Shown: positions 10,599 to 20,980 of the stretch, in pieces
How positions within the stretch are numbered: the stretch's first letter is position 1
How the letters are laid out: the number at the start of each line of letters is the position of its first letter
DNA from: Plumapathes pennacea
Taxonomy: Eukaryota; Cnidaria; Anthozoa; Antipatharia; Myriopathidae
NCBI GenBank assembly: GCA_964036295.1
Contig: OZ038462.1
Span: 30,652,855-30,716,854 of the forward strand
DNA length: 64,000 nt
Reading direction: 5' to 3'
Program-made: the position numbers and the translations under genes
The notes under the pieces: model-generated
Seen by the model: the letters and a program-made list of their open reading frames with translations, nothing else
Told to the model about the DNA's origin: nothing
The model's database searches: none

Positions 10599-12068
10599 CT
10601 AATTGCACTTGCAGTGGGATGCGGGACAATATCCCACAGCACAGTTAGCAACACACCAAGCATCCATACCAGGGTACTGGTGATAGGGAGGAACCGCCAC
10701 GCAGGCCCCACTGGGAGGGTTGGTTGGTGCCTGCGTAGGAGGCATAGGGCCATCGGTGGGCGGGATAACCGGAGTAGAGGGCACAGGACCTGGCGTGGGT
10801 GGGATAACAGGAGTGGGAGGCACAGGACCTTGGGTAGGTGGGGCATTTGTAGGGGGTGGGGGGACTCCCGTTGGGGGTGGTGGGGGTACGTAGCCACCGA
10901 GGTACTTCTTCACTGCGTTCATGAGCGGATATTTTCCCTCTCCACAGAAGCTGCCTTTGAAGTCGTCCAGTGGGAGAGCCCAGAACATGGCGCCGGCGAG
11001 ACCCTTCTCCTTGATCAGGTTCACTTTTAGACTCAAGCTGTATTTATTGTCGAAACCAACCCACTCTTTGCCTTTGTAGCCATAAGGAGCCTTCACTGCG
11101 TTATCAGCGACAATGGTCAGGCCTCTCTTGCAGATTTCGTAGTAAGAAAGGAAGCCCTGCTCTCGCGTGTACTTGCCTTTCGGTGGGTTCGACCAATCTT
11201 TCTTGGCAGGCGCACCGAGACCATTTTTGGCTGGGTCGACGAGCCCAAGTGAGCGGCCATACGTCGCCATTCCTAGCGCAATCTTGTTAGCTGGGAAGCC
11301 CTTGTCGATCCAGTATTGGGCAGCGAAGCTGACTGTCAAATCATCTCCAGGAGGACCAACCAAGGCGGTATGGTGTCCAGTCTCCGAGTCCCAGCTCCCA
11401 TGAAGATCATACGACATCAAGTTGAGCAGATCCAGGATTTTTCCAATCTTGTCTACCTCATAGGCAACATCAATGGTTGCTTTTCCAGCAGATACTGCGG
11501 CTGTCAGCAGAAGTCTTGGTCGTTCAGTCTCGGCGGCCTCTCGTTTAAAGGCGTCCAGCAGCTCTTGGCATAGATACGTGAATCTCTGCTTGTCCTCCGG
11601 AATGGAACCTCCTCGCTTGGCGGGGTACTCCCAGTCCAAATCCAGACCATCAAAGTTCCATTTCCTCAGCATGGCGATGGATGAGTCAATGAAAACTTTC
11701 CTGGACGCCGCAGTTCGGACCATTTTGGAGAATGGGCTGTTTGTGTTCTCGTGGTTCCATCCGCCGACGGCCAAGAGAGTCTTGAGATCTGGATTTCTCT
11801 GCTTGAGATCGTTGAACCTCTTGTACAACTTGTCGTCGTTCCATTCGTACATTGCCAACTTGTCGGTCTGACGGTTGATCTTGGCAAAGGCATACGCTAA
11901 GTGGGTGCAGAGATGAGGGTCGATATTTTCAGGGAAGTACTTGCCCGCGCCAGGTCTGTACTGCGACCAGTTGGTGTAGTAACAGACGCGGACATAGTTT
12001 CCCGCATTCACAACGGCCAGTCCCGCAAGAAGAACCAAGATAGAGATACGCATGGTTGTCGTTATCAA
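10599..12068 (-). CDS. GH18 chitinase, intronless, tandem copy 1
   Basis: A single open frame of 489 residues encodes a secreted family 18 glycoside hydrolase, which cleaves beta-1,4 N-acetylglucosamine links of chitin. Residues 1-22 form a signal peptide; the second Met at residue 6 could also start it. The GH18 domain spans about 25-392 and contains the strand motif [11 protein letters not shown], the catalytic [11 protein letters not shown] (D140, D143, D145, proton donor E147), the M-x-Y-D motif ([11 protein letters not shown]) and the C-terminal tryptophan strand [12 protein letters not shown] proline/threonine-rich linker of about 65 residues follows, then a six-cysteine tail ([20 protein letters not shown]). 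All catalytic residues are intact. There are no introns, unlike many animal chitinase genes. It is almost identical to the copy at 13853-15262 and in the same orientation; the main difference is a linker 20 residues longer. Confidence 0.95.
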   Translation of the reverse strand: MITTTMRISILVLLAGLAVVNAGNYVRVCYYTNWSQYRPGAGKYFPENIDPHLCTHLAYAFAKINRQTDKLAMYEWNDDKLYKRFNDLKQRNPDLKTLLAVGGWNHENTNSPFSKMVRTAASRKVFIDSSIAMLRKWNFDGLDLDWEYPAKRGGSIPEDKQRFTYLCQELLDAFKREAAETERPRLLLTAAVSAGKATIDVAYEVDKIGKILDLLNLMSYDLHGSWDSETGHHTALVGPPGDDLTVSFAAQYWIDKGFPANKIALGMATYGRSLGLVDPAKNGLGAPAKKDWSNPPKGKYTREQGFLSYYEICKRGLTIVADNAVKAPYGYKGKEWVGFDNKYSLSLKVNLIKEKGLAGAMFWALPLDDFKGSFCGEGKYPLMNAVKKYLGGYVPPPPPTGVPPPPTNAPPTQGPVPPTPVIPPTPGPVPSTPVIPPTDGPMPPTQAPTNPPSGACVAVPPYHQYPGMDAWCVANCAVGYCPASHCKCN

Positions 12069-12106
12069 CGCTATCCTTGTAATTTGCTCAGAATAGGTAA
12101 GCTGGT

Positions 12107-12112
12107 CTTATA
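12107..12112 (-). promoter_or_regulatory. TATA box of chitinase copy 1
   Basis: TATAAG lies on the minus strand 39 nt before the ATG. The same box at the same distance precedes copy 2, and a TATAAG is also found upstream of the chitinase at 46238. It implies a very short 5' UTR. Confidence 0.55.
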
Positions 12113-12760
12113 GTCTTACAAAAGACAGCTGGTTAAATATGCAGGAAACCTCAGCCATGAACTTCGACATGATGGCACAACAGCTCTGACAACACATTGA
12201 CACCAAAAGATGACTTCGCAAGCTGAGTTTAAACAGCGGAGAAAAGGCAAAAAAAGGGGTTTGTCCATGTGTAAAAAATCACTCCAATGTGTACATGAAG
12301 CGCGATTGAATACTGTTCATGTTTACTCATGTTGGAAGAGGGTCTGTTTTTTTTAATTAACTTCTAAAATAGAAAATAGAATAAAAGAAAAGAAAAGTTC
12401 GTCACACCTCCCTCTTCATTTAGAACAAAGAAGTCATTGCTTGATAAGTGAAGGCATAAAAATAACACCAAAAAAGTGAAAGAAAGAAGAAACAAAGGAA
12501 AGTAAGAAGGAAGGAAGGTGTAGCCACATCAATCCTCCTTACGACCTCTCTCTATTCTATCTCTCTTCTCAATGTACGCAACCTGTTAGTGCAGCCAGTA
12601 AATATAAAAAAGATGGAAGAGAAGCCTGAAAGTTTCGACGACCCTTTTCCACAATATTTTTCTCAAATTCAGATCTCACTGAAAATCTAGTCTATTTAAG
12701 GGGTCATACTTTCAGGTCTGTCACTGGTTGTGGGTCAAAGCTGGACTTGACTCACTTAGG
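12113..12760. other. spacer upstream of chitinase copy 1
   Basis: Purine-rich stretches (AAAGAAAG-type words) and polypyrimidine patches. Parts resemble 15307-15800 upstream of copy 2, so the promoter region was included in the duplication. No gene. Confidence 0.5.
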
Positions 12761-13036
12761 CCTCCCACGGTAAGAAATTCCCGTAAGCGACCACCTCCGG
12801 TAAAGCGACCCCTTAAGCCTGGTTCACACGAGTAAAGCAAGCGCAAACGCAAACGCAAACGCAAACGCAAGCGCGAGCGACCGGTTCACACGATAAAATT
12901 TGTGAAGCAAGCGCAAACGCAAGCGCAAGAGAATGGAAAAGTTTTCATTCTCTTGCGCTTGTGTTTGCGCTTGCTTTATCGTGTGAACCAGCCTTTAAAA
13001 CCGAGGGTGTTCGCTTAAGGGAGGTTCCACTGTATA
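12760..13036. mobile_element. decayed pogo-like element interrupted by a later insertion
   Basis: The right end reads GGAGGTTCCACTGTA, an inverse CAGT terminus of the TACAGTGGAACCTCC type. Outer segments with GTAAGCGACC and TTCGCTTAAGG words resemble the CAGT-ended repeats at 20788 and 32325. The centre is split by the element at 12815-12996. The left terminus is not clear. Confidence 0.45.
12815..12996. mobile_element. MITE-like element with GCAAACGCAAGC interior
   Basis: Ends AAGCCTGGTTCACACGA and TCGTGTGAACCAGCCTT are inverted repeats. They continue inward through GCAAGCGCAAACGCAA and its complement, so almost the whole element folds on itself. It is flanked by TTAA-like bases on both sides (CCTT|AAGCC, GCCTT|TAAAA). 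It sits inside an older repeat. Confidence 0.8.
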
Positions 13037-13773
13037 TGGACCGCTCTTACATCTATATTTTGTATTAGTCCAACCAAAAGATTTATCTAAATCTTAGTTA
13101 ATGCGTGAAGTTGTAACAAAATACTCAAACAATACGACACATCTGCAGGGTCGCGATTCTACAACGTGTTGTCGGGTTGCTCGAAAATTTATCGATTCGT
13201 ATTTAAGCAATATAACACGCTTTTTGTGTCTTTGTACTTTTATCCCAAGAAGTTGACAACAAAGTGGGTGTTTGTCAGCTCCGATTTGCGCGGGTATTAT
13301 TCGGCCTCGCAGAGCAACAAACGGAAAATCCATCGGTTTTTGCGGGCTACTAAACGGCTGGTAGGTCAAATTTCCGGGTGCTGAAATGCTTTCCTGTGAA
13401 TAGCGTGATGGAGTGTAGATAATAGGCATTGTCAAGTCTATTCTTTCTCAAAATGAATCCATGTCTTCCTTTCGGCATATTTGGAGATTTAATTTACCGT
13501 TATTTAGGGTAAATGGTTTTAGAAAACAAATTCTTTTCAGTCCATCGAATATTTATATTTCTTGTATCGTCTCGGGAAATCAGTTTACAACAAAAATGCC
13601 CAATTCCACATTTGCAAGGGTAGTTTACAAATTTTAGAAAATTAGAAATTTGTGAATTAAAAAACCACAAGAGTGGGAACGCGCATTTAACAATCCATTT
13701 TCAATACTTGTGGAATACCGATATTTACATCAATCATGGCAAACGCAAATAAAGCTCAAAGACCGCTCAGGTT
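13037..13773. other. spacer between chitinase copies
   Basis: A 113-codon open frame at 13094-13435 (-) has no recognisable motif or signal peptide and is not supported. No other content. Confidence 0.35.
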
Positions 13774-13779
13774 TTTATT
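13774..13779 (-). terminator. polyadenylation signal of chitinase copy 2
   Basis: AATAAA on the minus strand about 75 nt beyond the stop, in the same TTTATTTACCGTACTAA context (plus strand) as copy 1. Confidence 0.65.
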
Positions 13780-13852
13780 TACCGTACTAATCTGCATACA
13801 ATCTCACTTGAGGTCTTAGGCAACCGTTCAAACTTCATGAATGTTCAGCTGT

Positions 13853-15262
13853 CTAATTGCACTTGCAGTGTGATGCGGGGCAATTTCCCACAGCACAGTT
13901 AGAAGCACACCAAGCATGCATGCCCGGCTGCTGGTCATAGGGAGGAATCGCCACGCAACTTCCGCTGGGAGGGTTGGTTGGTGCCTGTGTAGGAGGCATA
14001 GGGCCTTGGGTGGGTGGATTGACAGGTCCGGTCGGGGGGTTTGTCGGGGGCGGGATGACCCCTGTTGGGCGTGGTGGGGGTACGTAGCCACCGAGGTACT
14101 TCTTCACTGCGTTCATGAGCGGATATTTTCCCTCTCCACAGAAGCTGCCTTTGAAGTCGTCCAGTGGGAGAGCCCAGAACATGGCGCCGGCGAGACCCTT
14201 CTCCTTGATCAGGTTCACTTTTAGACTCAAGCTGTATTGATCGTCGAAACCAATCCACTCTTTGCCTTTGTAGCCATACGGAGCCTTCACTGCGTTATCA
14301 GCGACAATGGTCAGGTCTTTCGTGCAGATTTCGTAGTAAGCCAAGAAGCCCTGCTCTCGCGTGTACTTGCCTTTCGGTGGGTTCGACCAATCTTTCTTGG
14401 CAGGCGCACCGAGACCATTTTTGGCTGGGTCGACGAGCCCAAGTGAGCGGCCATACGTCCCCATGCCCAGCGCAATCTTGTTGGCTGGGAAGCCCTTGTC
14501 GATCCAGTATTGGGCAGCGAAGCTGACTGTAAGTTCATCTCCAGGAGGACCAACCAAGGCGGTATGGTGTCCAGTCTCCGAGTCCCAGCTCCCATGAAGA
14601 TCATACGTCATCAAGTTGAGCAGATCCAGGATTTTTCCAATCTTTTCTACCTCATAGGCAACATCAATGGTTGCTTTTCCAGCAGATACGGCGGCTGTCA
14701 GCAGAAGCCTTGGTTGTCCAGTCTCGGCGGCCTCTCGTTTAAAGGCATCCAGCAGCTCTTGGCACAGATACGTGAATCTCTGCTTGTCCTCCGGAATGGA
14801 ACCTCCTCGCTTGGCGGGGTACTCCCAGTCCAAATCCAGACCATCAAAGTTCCATTTCCTCAGCATGGCGATGGATGAGTCAATGAAAACTTTCCTGGAC
14901 GCCGCAGTTCGGACCATTTTGGAGAATGGGCTGTTTGTGTTCTCGTGGTTCCATCCGCCGACGGCCAAGAGAGTCCTGAGATCTGAATTTTTCTGCTTGA
15001 GATCGTTGAACCTCTTGTACAACTTGTCGTCGTTCCATTCGTACATTGCCAACTTGTCGGTCTGACGGTTGATCTTGGCAAAGGCATACGCTAAGTGGGT
15101 GCAGAGATGAGGGTCGATATTTTCAGGGAAGTACTTGCCCGCGCCAGGTCTGTACTGCGACCAGTTGGTGTAGTAACAGACGCGGACATAGTTGCCCGCA
15201 TTCACAACGGCCAGTCCCGCAAGAAGAACCAAGATAGAGATACGCATGGTTGTCGTTATCAA
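13853..15262 (-). CDS. GH18 chitinase, intronless, tandem copy 2
   Basis: 469 residues with the same plan as copy 1: signal peptide [19 protein letters not shown]18 domain with [11 protein letters not shown] (catalytic E147) and [11 protein letters not shown], a Pro/Thr linker of about 45 residues, and a six-cysteine tail ([20 protein letters not shown]). The catalytic halves of the two genes differ by only scattered residues (for example K/R and S/T exchanges), whereas linker and tail differ more. The offset between the genes is 3194 bp at the start and 3254 bp at the stop, so the length change is entirely in the linker. Both copies look functional. Same 5' leader and TATA box as copy 1. Confidence 0.95.
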   Translation of the reverse strand: MITTTMRISILVLLAGLAVVNAGNYVRVCYYTNWSQYRPGAGKYFPENIDPHLCTHLAYAFAKINRQTDKLAMYEWNDDKLYKRFNDLKQKNSDLRTLLAVGGWNHENTNSPFSKMVRTAASRKVFIDSSIAMLRKWNFDGLDLDWEYPAKRGGSIPEDKQRFTYLCQELLDAFKREAAETGQPRLLLTAAVSAGKATIDVAYEVEKIGKILDLLNLMTYDLHGSWDSETGHHTALVGPPGDELTVSFAAQYWIDKGFPANKIALGMGTYGRSLGLVDPAKNGLGAPAKKDWSNPPKGKYTREQGFLAYYEICTKDLTIVADNAVKAPYGYKGKEWIGFDDQYSLSLKVNLIKEKGLAGAMFWALPLDDFKGSFCGEGKYPLMNAVKKYLGGYVPPPRPTGVIPPPTNPPTGPVNPPTQGPMPPTQAPTNPPSGSCVAIPPYDQQPGMHAWCASNCAVGNCPASHCKCN

Positions 15263-15300
15263 CGCTATCCTTGTAATTTGCTCAGAATAGGTAAGCTGGT

Positions 15301-15306
15301 CTTATA
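15301..15306 (-). promoter_or_regulatory. TATA box of chitinase copy 2
   Basis: TATAAG on the minus strand, 39 nt from the ATG, in a leader nearly identical to that of copy 1. Confidence 0.55.
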
Positions 15307-17220
15307 GTCTGACAAGAGGCGGCTGGGTCAATATAGATGAAACCTCTGTCATAGATCACAAAACAGCTTTATTTGTAACAGATTGACAGACGAAGGTGAA
15401 CGGACACAGAGTGCGTTTAAACAGCGGAGAAATATCAAAAAAGAGTTTGACACACTCCACTGAGTATACACAGGCGCTATAGTATACTGTTCATATTTAT
15501 CCATGTTAGAAGTGGTTTCAAATGAAATTTTAACTGAAGAGAAATTATATTAGGAACTAACGTTTGTTACACCTCATTATTCTTTAGAAGATAAAAGCTA
15601 TAAACATAGCATCAAGAAAAAAAGAAACAAAGAAAAATGAAGGGAAAAAGAAAGAAGGAAGAAAGCAGGAGAGTATAGTCTTCAAGAAACAATAATCAAG
15701 TCACGTACGACCTCTCCATTAAATTTCTATATCTCTCTTCTTAGTGTACGCAACCGGTTCATGTATCCAGTAAATATAAAAATGTTAGAGAGGTCTCAAG
15801 ATTTTTATATATCTTGTGTTGACGACCCTATATTACCGCAATGTTTCTTTCAAATGAACGTCTTAGTGAATGCCTTGTCTATTTTAGTGGTCACACCTCT
15901 AAGTTTCCATCTTCGGCAGTGAAAAGTTAAATCGCGTACACATAAGTGTGTGTGGGTTGAATGAATTTTTTTATGCTGGGTTACGCCTAGATCTGGATAA
16001 AACTAAATTGTCAACATCAAGAGATATATACCATATTGCAGAAAATAAAATGCTGACGTTCTATCAACACGAAAAGGGAAGGTCGATGCACACCATCCTC
16101 GTTTGTTTTGCTCGTTTCTCATGGTCGCTGTTAAGAGTTTGGGTTTCGCTGTTGTGTTTAAATTTTCTTTCTGAAGCAGGAAACCGCATGCAGGGAACTC
16201 ATCCTATAGCTGTACACGCCTGTTAAGTTTCTTTCTGTCTCACATTTGCGTCGGTTAGTTCCAATAAAAAAACCTTTCTTTTACTAGTGAAAAGGGGGAA
16301 GAACACTGGAAAATCACCTAAATCGCTGGCAAAGATTCTGCCGGGTGAATTTATTGTGTTGAATTTATTGTCTTGATAAGTTTGAATAGAGTCTGATGGA
16401 TCTCTGAAAAGCGGTATTTAATTTCTGATCGAGGTTTCCGCACCACAAGTTTCACTGGAAAGGGGACAAATCTCGTATTTAGTTAGCAGCTGTTTGGAGC
16501 GATACGTGACATGGTACGGCAGAAGTCATTCCGACTGTTTTTTCAGTTTTCATTTACTTTGCTGTTAGCCCTTGTCATCAGTGTTTTCCTTCTTTTACAG
16601 CTGTACTAGACGCGAGAGTAAACAGCACTAACAGCAAACATTGTCATCTCAGAAGTCATCCAAACTGTTTTCTAGCTTTCCTGATTTACTCGTTTGCTGT
16701 ATCAGTGTTTCCTTCCTTTACAGCTGTACTAGACGCGACAGTAAACAGCACTAACGCAGCAAACATTGCAGGTTGCGGGAAGGCAATCCTTCGATCAAAA
16801 GTGTATGTGCAACTGCATGGCCGAGTGACATGAGCAAAGTTTTATGATTTCAAAAAGGCTCTTTCGAAAACGACGTAAACTAAGCTATTTGTGTATACAA
16901 GTGATATCTATTTCTCTTGTAGCAGCTACAGAAATACCAATCTGAGACTCTATGGATCCAAACTGGGTGACATACTCGTTAACTTTAAAAAGACTTTGTA
17001 CATACAGTACCGACTCACTGATTAAAAAATTCTACTAGTTACGAAACTTAGTGTCCTTTGAAAACTTAAACTGAATACAGATCCTCTTAAAGTAAAGGCA
17101 TAGTTCCGTTTGAAGGGCAGCGATATCGGGCTTGCTTTTTGAAAGGTATTGAAAATAATTCTTTTAACTCGCTAATCTGAAAAAAGGATCTCTGATTTTC
17201 AACGGACTAAATGTATAAAA
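15307..17220. other. spacer left of a possible small gene
   Basis: The proximal part resembles the upstream region of chitinase copy 1. Apart from the tandem duplication at 16521-16769 nothing is recognised. Confidence 0.4.
16521..16769. repeat. tandem duplication of ~125 bp
   Basis: 16521-16642 and 16651-16769 align well. Both begin AGAAGTCAT and share ACAGCTGTACTAGACGCGA and GTAAACAGCACTAAC, with small indels. Confidence 0.85.
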
Positions 17221-17731
17221 ATGATCTTTCCAAATGCGATATTTAAAGTGAATATAATTAGTTTATTACTATCCATTTTGGGGCAAAGCATAATATTGGA
17301 AGTCCACCGGTAAGTTTAACTTATCTTTCAAAAGTATTGGACCAGGACAGTCGATAATCTAGAGAGGCGGAAAGTCTCATAGTATGTTTGAAGTAGCGCG
17401 CGTTACTTAGTTCAACAATAGTGTTTTTTCCCCACAAAAATCCTTCTTGATAAAAATGTACATAATAGTATAGCGAACAATTTGTGACACCTTAAAATGA
17501 TCACATTGTCGGTTTCTCTTCCGTTGCAGTTATATCGTTGAGCAAAAAATGCAAAAGACAGCGAGAACATTCAGTGCCCTCTTAGAACTTGTAGTTGCAC
17601 TAAAGGACAATCACCCCATATCGTTTATGACGTTATTGATAAAGGGGCGCGCACGTCCTAGAAACATATACTTGTGCTACTCTACCATAAACGATATCGC
17701 TAGGCCACAACGTCCCAACAACTCACTTTAG
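17221..17731 (+). CDS. possible two-exon small secreted protein
   Basis: The model has exon 1 at 17221-17309 (ATG to CCACCG before GTAAGT) and exon 2 at 17530-17731 (after TTCTCTTCCGTTGCAG to TAG). The phases agree and give 96 residues. The N terminus MIFPNAIFKVNIISLLLSIL is hydrophobic like a signal peptide and is followed by EVHR and then YIVEQKMQKTARTFSALLEL. No known family is recognised. A TATAAAA word lies only a few bases before the ATG, which is too close for a normal promoter. Support is the joint occurrence of a good donor, a good acceptor and an open, in-phase frame; it could still be chance. Confidence 0.3.
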
Positions 17732-20700
17732 TACGATTGTTTTGCATGTGCAAAATTCTATATCAGTTTCAAGCCATTTCAGTTTACAAAATTCTACAGT
17801 CATTGCTGTCTGTATACTCCTTGATGCGGATTCCAGTCGAACAAAAGCGACATTTGAAGAATATAATCCATCAAACAGTACAACAATAAATGGAATGCTA
17901 TTCGCTGAGCAAACCAGTTTTTGTGTGCATCGGCTTTGATATAAACGTATAGTGTGTCAAACTAAGGGTTGACGTGGAGTACATTCTTAGAGGAGTACCC
18001 ATCGGAGCTGTTCCACATAGCATCCTGTGCTGGCAGGGGTTTTGTTTTTCCTTCACTGCTGTCTGAGAAAAAAAAGCACTCATTTCGGGCCGCTGGCAAA
18101 ATTGAGCCTTGCATACAGCCTTCGAAGATAGACAGATTTTCTGCCTGTCGCTTTGTGCCGCGAGAAAATATGTATTCCATAAAAGCCTGAAAGCAGTAAT
18201 ATATTATTTCTGGCTGACAAAAAGGTGATTTTGATCATCTGCTAGGAGATTTTTCCGGGACTGCTCTGCTGGGAAATGGACATTCGGAAATTGCCTTCCT
18301 GGGAATGTGGAACACCTCTGTGTTTGCCAGCAACAGAAAAAAAGGAAAATAACAACTTTTTAGGAAGCTATCCATTGTATTTGTACAAGAAAACGTATTT
18401 TGAGTTGTACCTATGACGCCGTAAAGATGGTTTCGAGCGTTAGTCCTTCGTCGGTTAGCCCTTCCAATTGCCCCAACAAAGGGTTACACTATCTTAAAGG
18501 AGTTAAGCACAATTACTATCCACATCAACCAAAGGTTGACACATTATACTGCAAGTTTGATAACTCTTTTCATTTCGTTGTCAAATAGTACCTTGCGAAA
18601 TCGCTTATTAGCCGTCCTACAATATCACTGAGTGGTGTTTTGTATAGACTGCATTTTTCTTGGACCTGAACCTCCACTTTCTGGAACTACTTGTACTGGC
18701 AATTCAATTGGGTCACGAAATACAGCTTTATGAATTTAAGGAGACACGCTTTCTAAGCTGACAGTGCCCAAGAAAACATTTTGACAGGATATCTTTGTTT
18801 GTTCTCTATATTGTCCGCTAACTAGAACAAAAAGTGCATGTGCGTAAATCAAAAGCATCGAATATTCCTTTTTAAGTGTTTAATCTTCACCGAGAAGCTA
18901 GTTCCTGTGTATAATACGAGCGAAATTAAACCACATTTTACTATGCTTTCCATATAATTTTTAAACTTGAAAACAAGACACCTGACTCACTGCTTTGTTG
19001 CTATTTTAAGCTCAAATACAACAAACTTATTTCAGCTATGCCTGACGCGTGGCCACACTTCAGAATGAGATGTGTAAGTGTTGGGGTGGGACGAAAAACA
19101 GATTTCTAGATCATCAAGTACCAGGACTTTGCAACATGGCGTCCGTCTGGCGATGACGCATGTATAGTTAAGAACACTTGTGACAAACACACCGAGAAAA
19201 CCGCCAGCCATAAGTGTCTGCATTAACAATATGTCCATATTTTCGAGGTCACCCATATGTCAAGGCTATAATGTTATAAAGCCACGGCAAAATACCGACC
19301 ACATTCAGCGAATATTTACCACTAAGTACCATTTAGATGCAGGATGGACTATTTAGCAGCCCAATAAACTAGAGTCATTCCGGTTTACGTCGAAATGATA
19401 ATTAAAGCAACCAGAAAGTCTTAGAGTTGTAGTTTAGTCTGATTACCGTTATTTGGTTTTGTCTGTAGTCTAGTATGATTATACTGAAAGAGAAACGAAC
19501 CAAAAATGCATTTAAGCAAGTTCTGCTCTCCAAAACGACAAGTTAGAAACTATATGGACAAAAAAAAAAAACAGATTCTAAGCAAACTAAGATCAGAAAA
19601 TCCGAAAAGCTTTCGAAATTATCAGTAGTAGCTTTAAAATAGAGAACGCCCAACTTTAGATATGCAGAATCAGGAAGTAAACCTTATAGCTAAAGTCCAC
19701 TAACGACGATTGACACCCGAGGTTCTACTTAGACCATTTCTCTGCCAAAGGCGAAGGTGTACCGGAGCTCTCAAACACAAGCTCTGACAGGAAGTACTAC
19801 ATGTCATGGCAGTGTTCACATTGCAGTTGCTGAGCGCAGTTTCATAACTATATGGACACACAGAAACATGTCACTGCAGTGGATAAAACGTCCGTATGAG
19901 TAAACTGCCCGTCTAAAATGTGTTTCAATCTACAAAGAAATTCGACCATATCTCAAGTGCTTTTGAAATTTAACAGAGCTCAATATATTACGCATTTCTC
20001 GCTTTTTTAGCGTCTACACTCCACGTTGTCTGTAGCATTTAGTTGTCACAAAAATACAAGTTAGTGATAACCTTGCGGTACAAATTAAACGACAACGACA
20101 ACGCCCAGAGAACAACAATACAGTATTAAAATATGAAACATATTTGGAGGGGTTGGAGATCATCGTAGTACTAACAAGTTTGGATTATTAACATCTCCAG
20201 AGCCGCCAACGTCAATCACACCCTTCCAGAAGTAACAACAAAGGAAGGACACCGCATGAAAACTAAATAACACAACAACTACATTGCAAGTTAAGGAGGG
20301 TAATGCTTTATGCACATAGAACACAAGTTAAAAGAGGTTAATTTCTGCAAAACGGCCCTAGGTATGTCTTTGTGTACAGGGTATCGGGCGGGTTTTCATG
20401 ACCAACATCAGCAAGGAACAGTATCCTAAGTAACTGAGAACAGTCATCGGTAAGCCAATGCTTCCTTCAAATATCAGCATTTTTATGTCCCTCTTCAGCT
20501 ATTTTGTCAAAACAAGAGATCGGGGGTGCTTGAAATTATTTGAAAATATGCGAAATAGGTTTGCTATCCTGGCAACACAGCGACTGCACATTTCCAGCTG
20601 TTATATCAGACTAGCCATACTAACACAGTACGCCATGCAAATTATGTGGCAGTTGTACAGATTGAGTTGCGTTGTCTCGCTGCATTAGCTGGGCACTTAT

Positions 20701-20787
20701 CTATTCTGCTAAAGGTCGATGTATGCCAAAAAATACAAATTAAATGCCAGTCCTTGTGAGACCCAACACGTAGCTTGTATCAACGTA
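17732..20787. other. intergenic, no gene recognised
   Basis: Minus-strand frames at 17962-18180 and 19032-19256 have no motif; the latter has one hydrophobic stretch (MQTLMAGGFLGVFVTSVL). The word GTTTCGAGCGTTAGTCCTTC near 18429 recurs in altered form near 21033, suggesting decayed retroelement ends. Confidence 0.35.
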
Positions 20788-20980
20788 CAGTGAATTCCCT
20801 CTTAACGGACACCCCTTTAAGACGGACACCTCTCTGAGACAGACACCTGGTAGGAGCGTGTTCCTGCAGTTTCTTTAGTCATTCACTCTAACTGAACTCT
20901 CTTTAAGACAGACAGCTCTCTAAAACGGACAGTTGGAGCTGGTCCCGAGAGTGTCCCGGCGTCTCATAGGGAGTTGACTG
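20788..20980. mobile_element. pogo-like MITE with TA duplication
   Basis: Starts CAGTGAATTCCCTCTTAACG and ends GGGAGTTGACTG. Both ends carry CAGT-type termini and both are flanked by TA. The interior repeats GGACACCTCTCTGAGACAG-type words. CAGT termini with TA target duplication are characteristic of pogo/Tigger-group non-autonomous elements. Confidence 0.7.

Noticed and set aside
10587-11871. Plus-strand frames opposite chitinase copy 1 (and equivalents at copy 2)
   Set aside because: Shadows of the strongly coding minus strand; no independent motifs.
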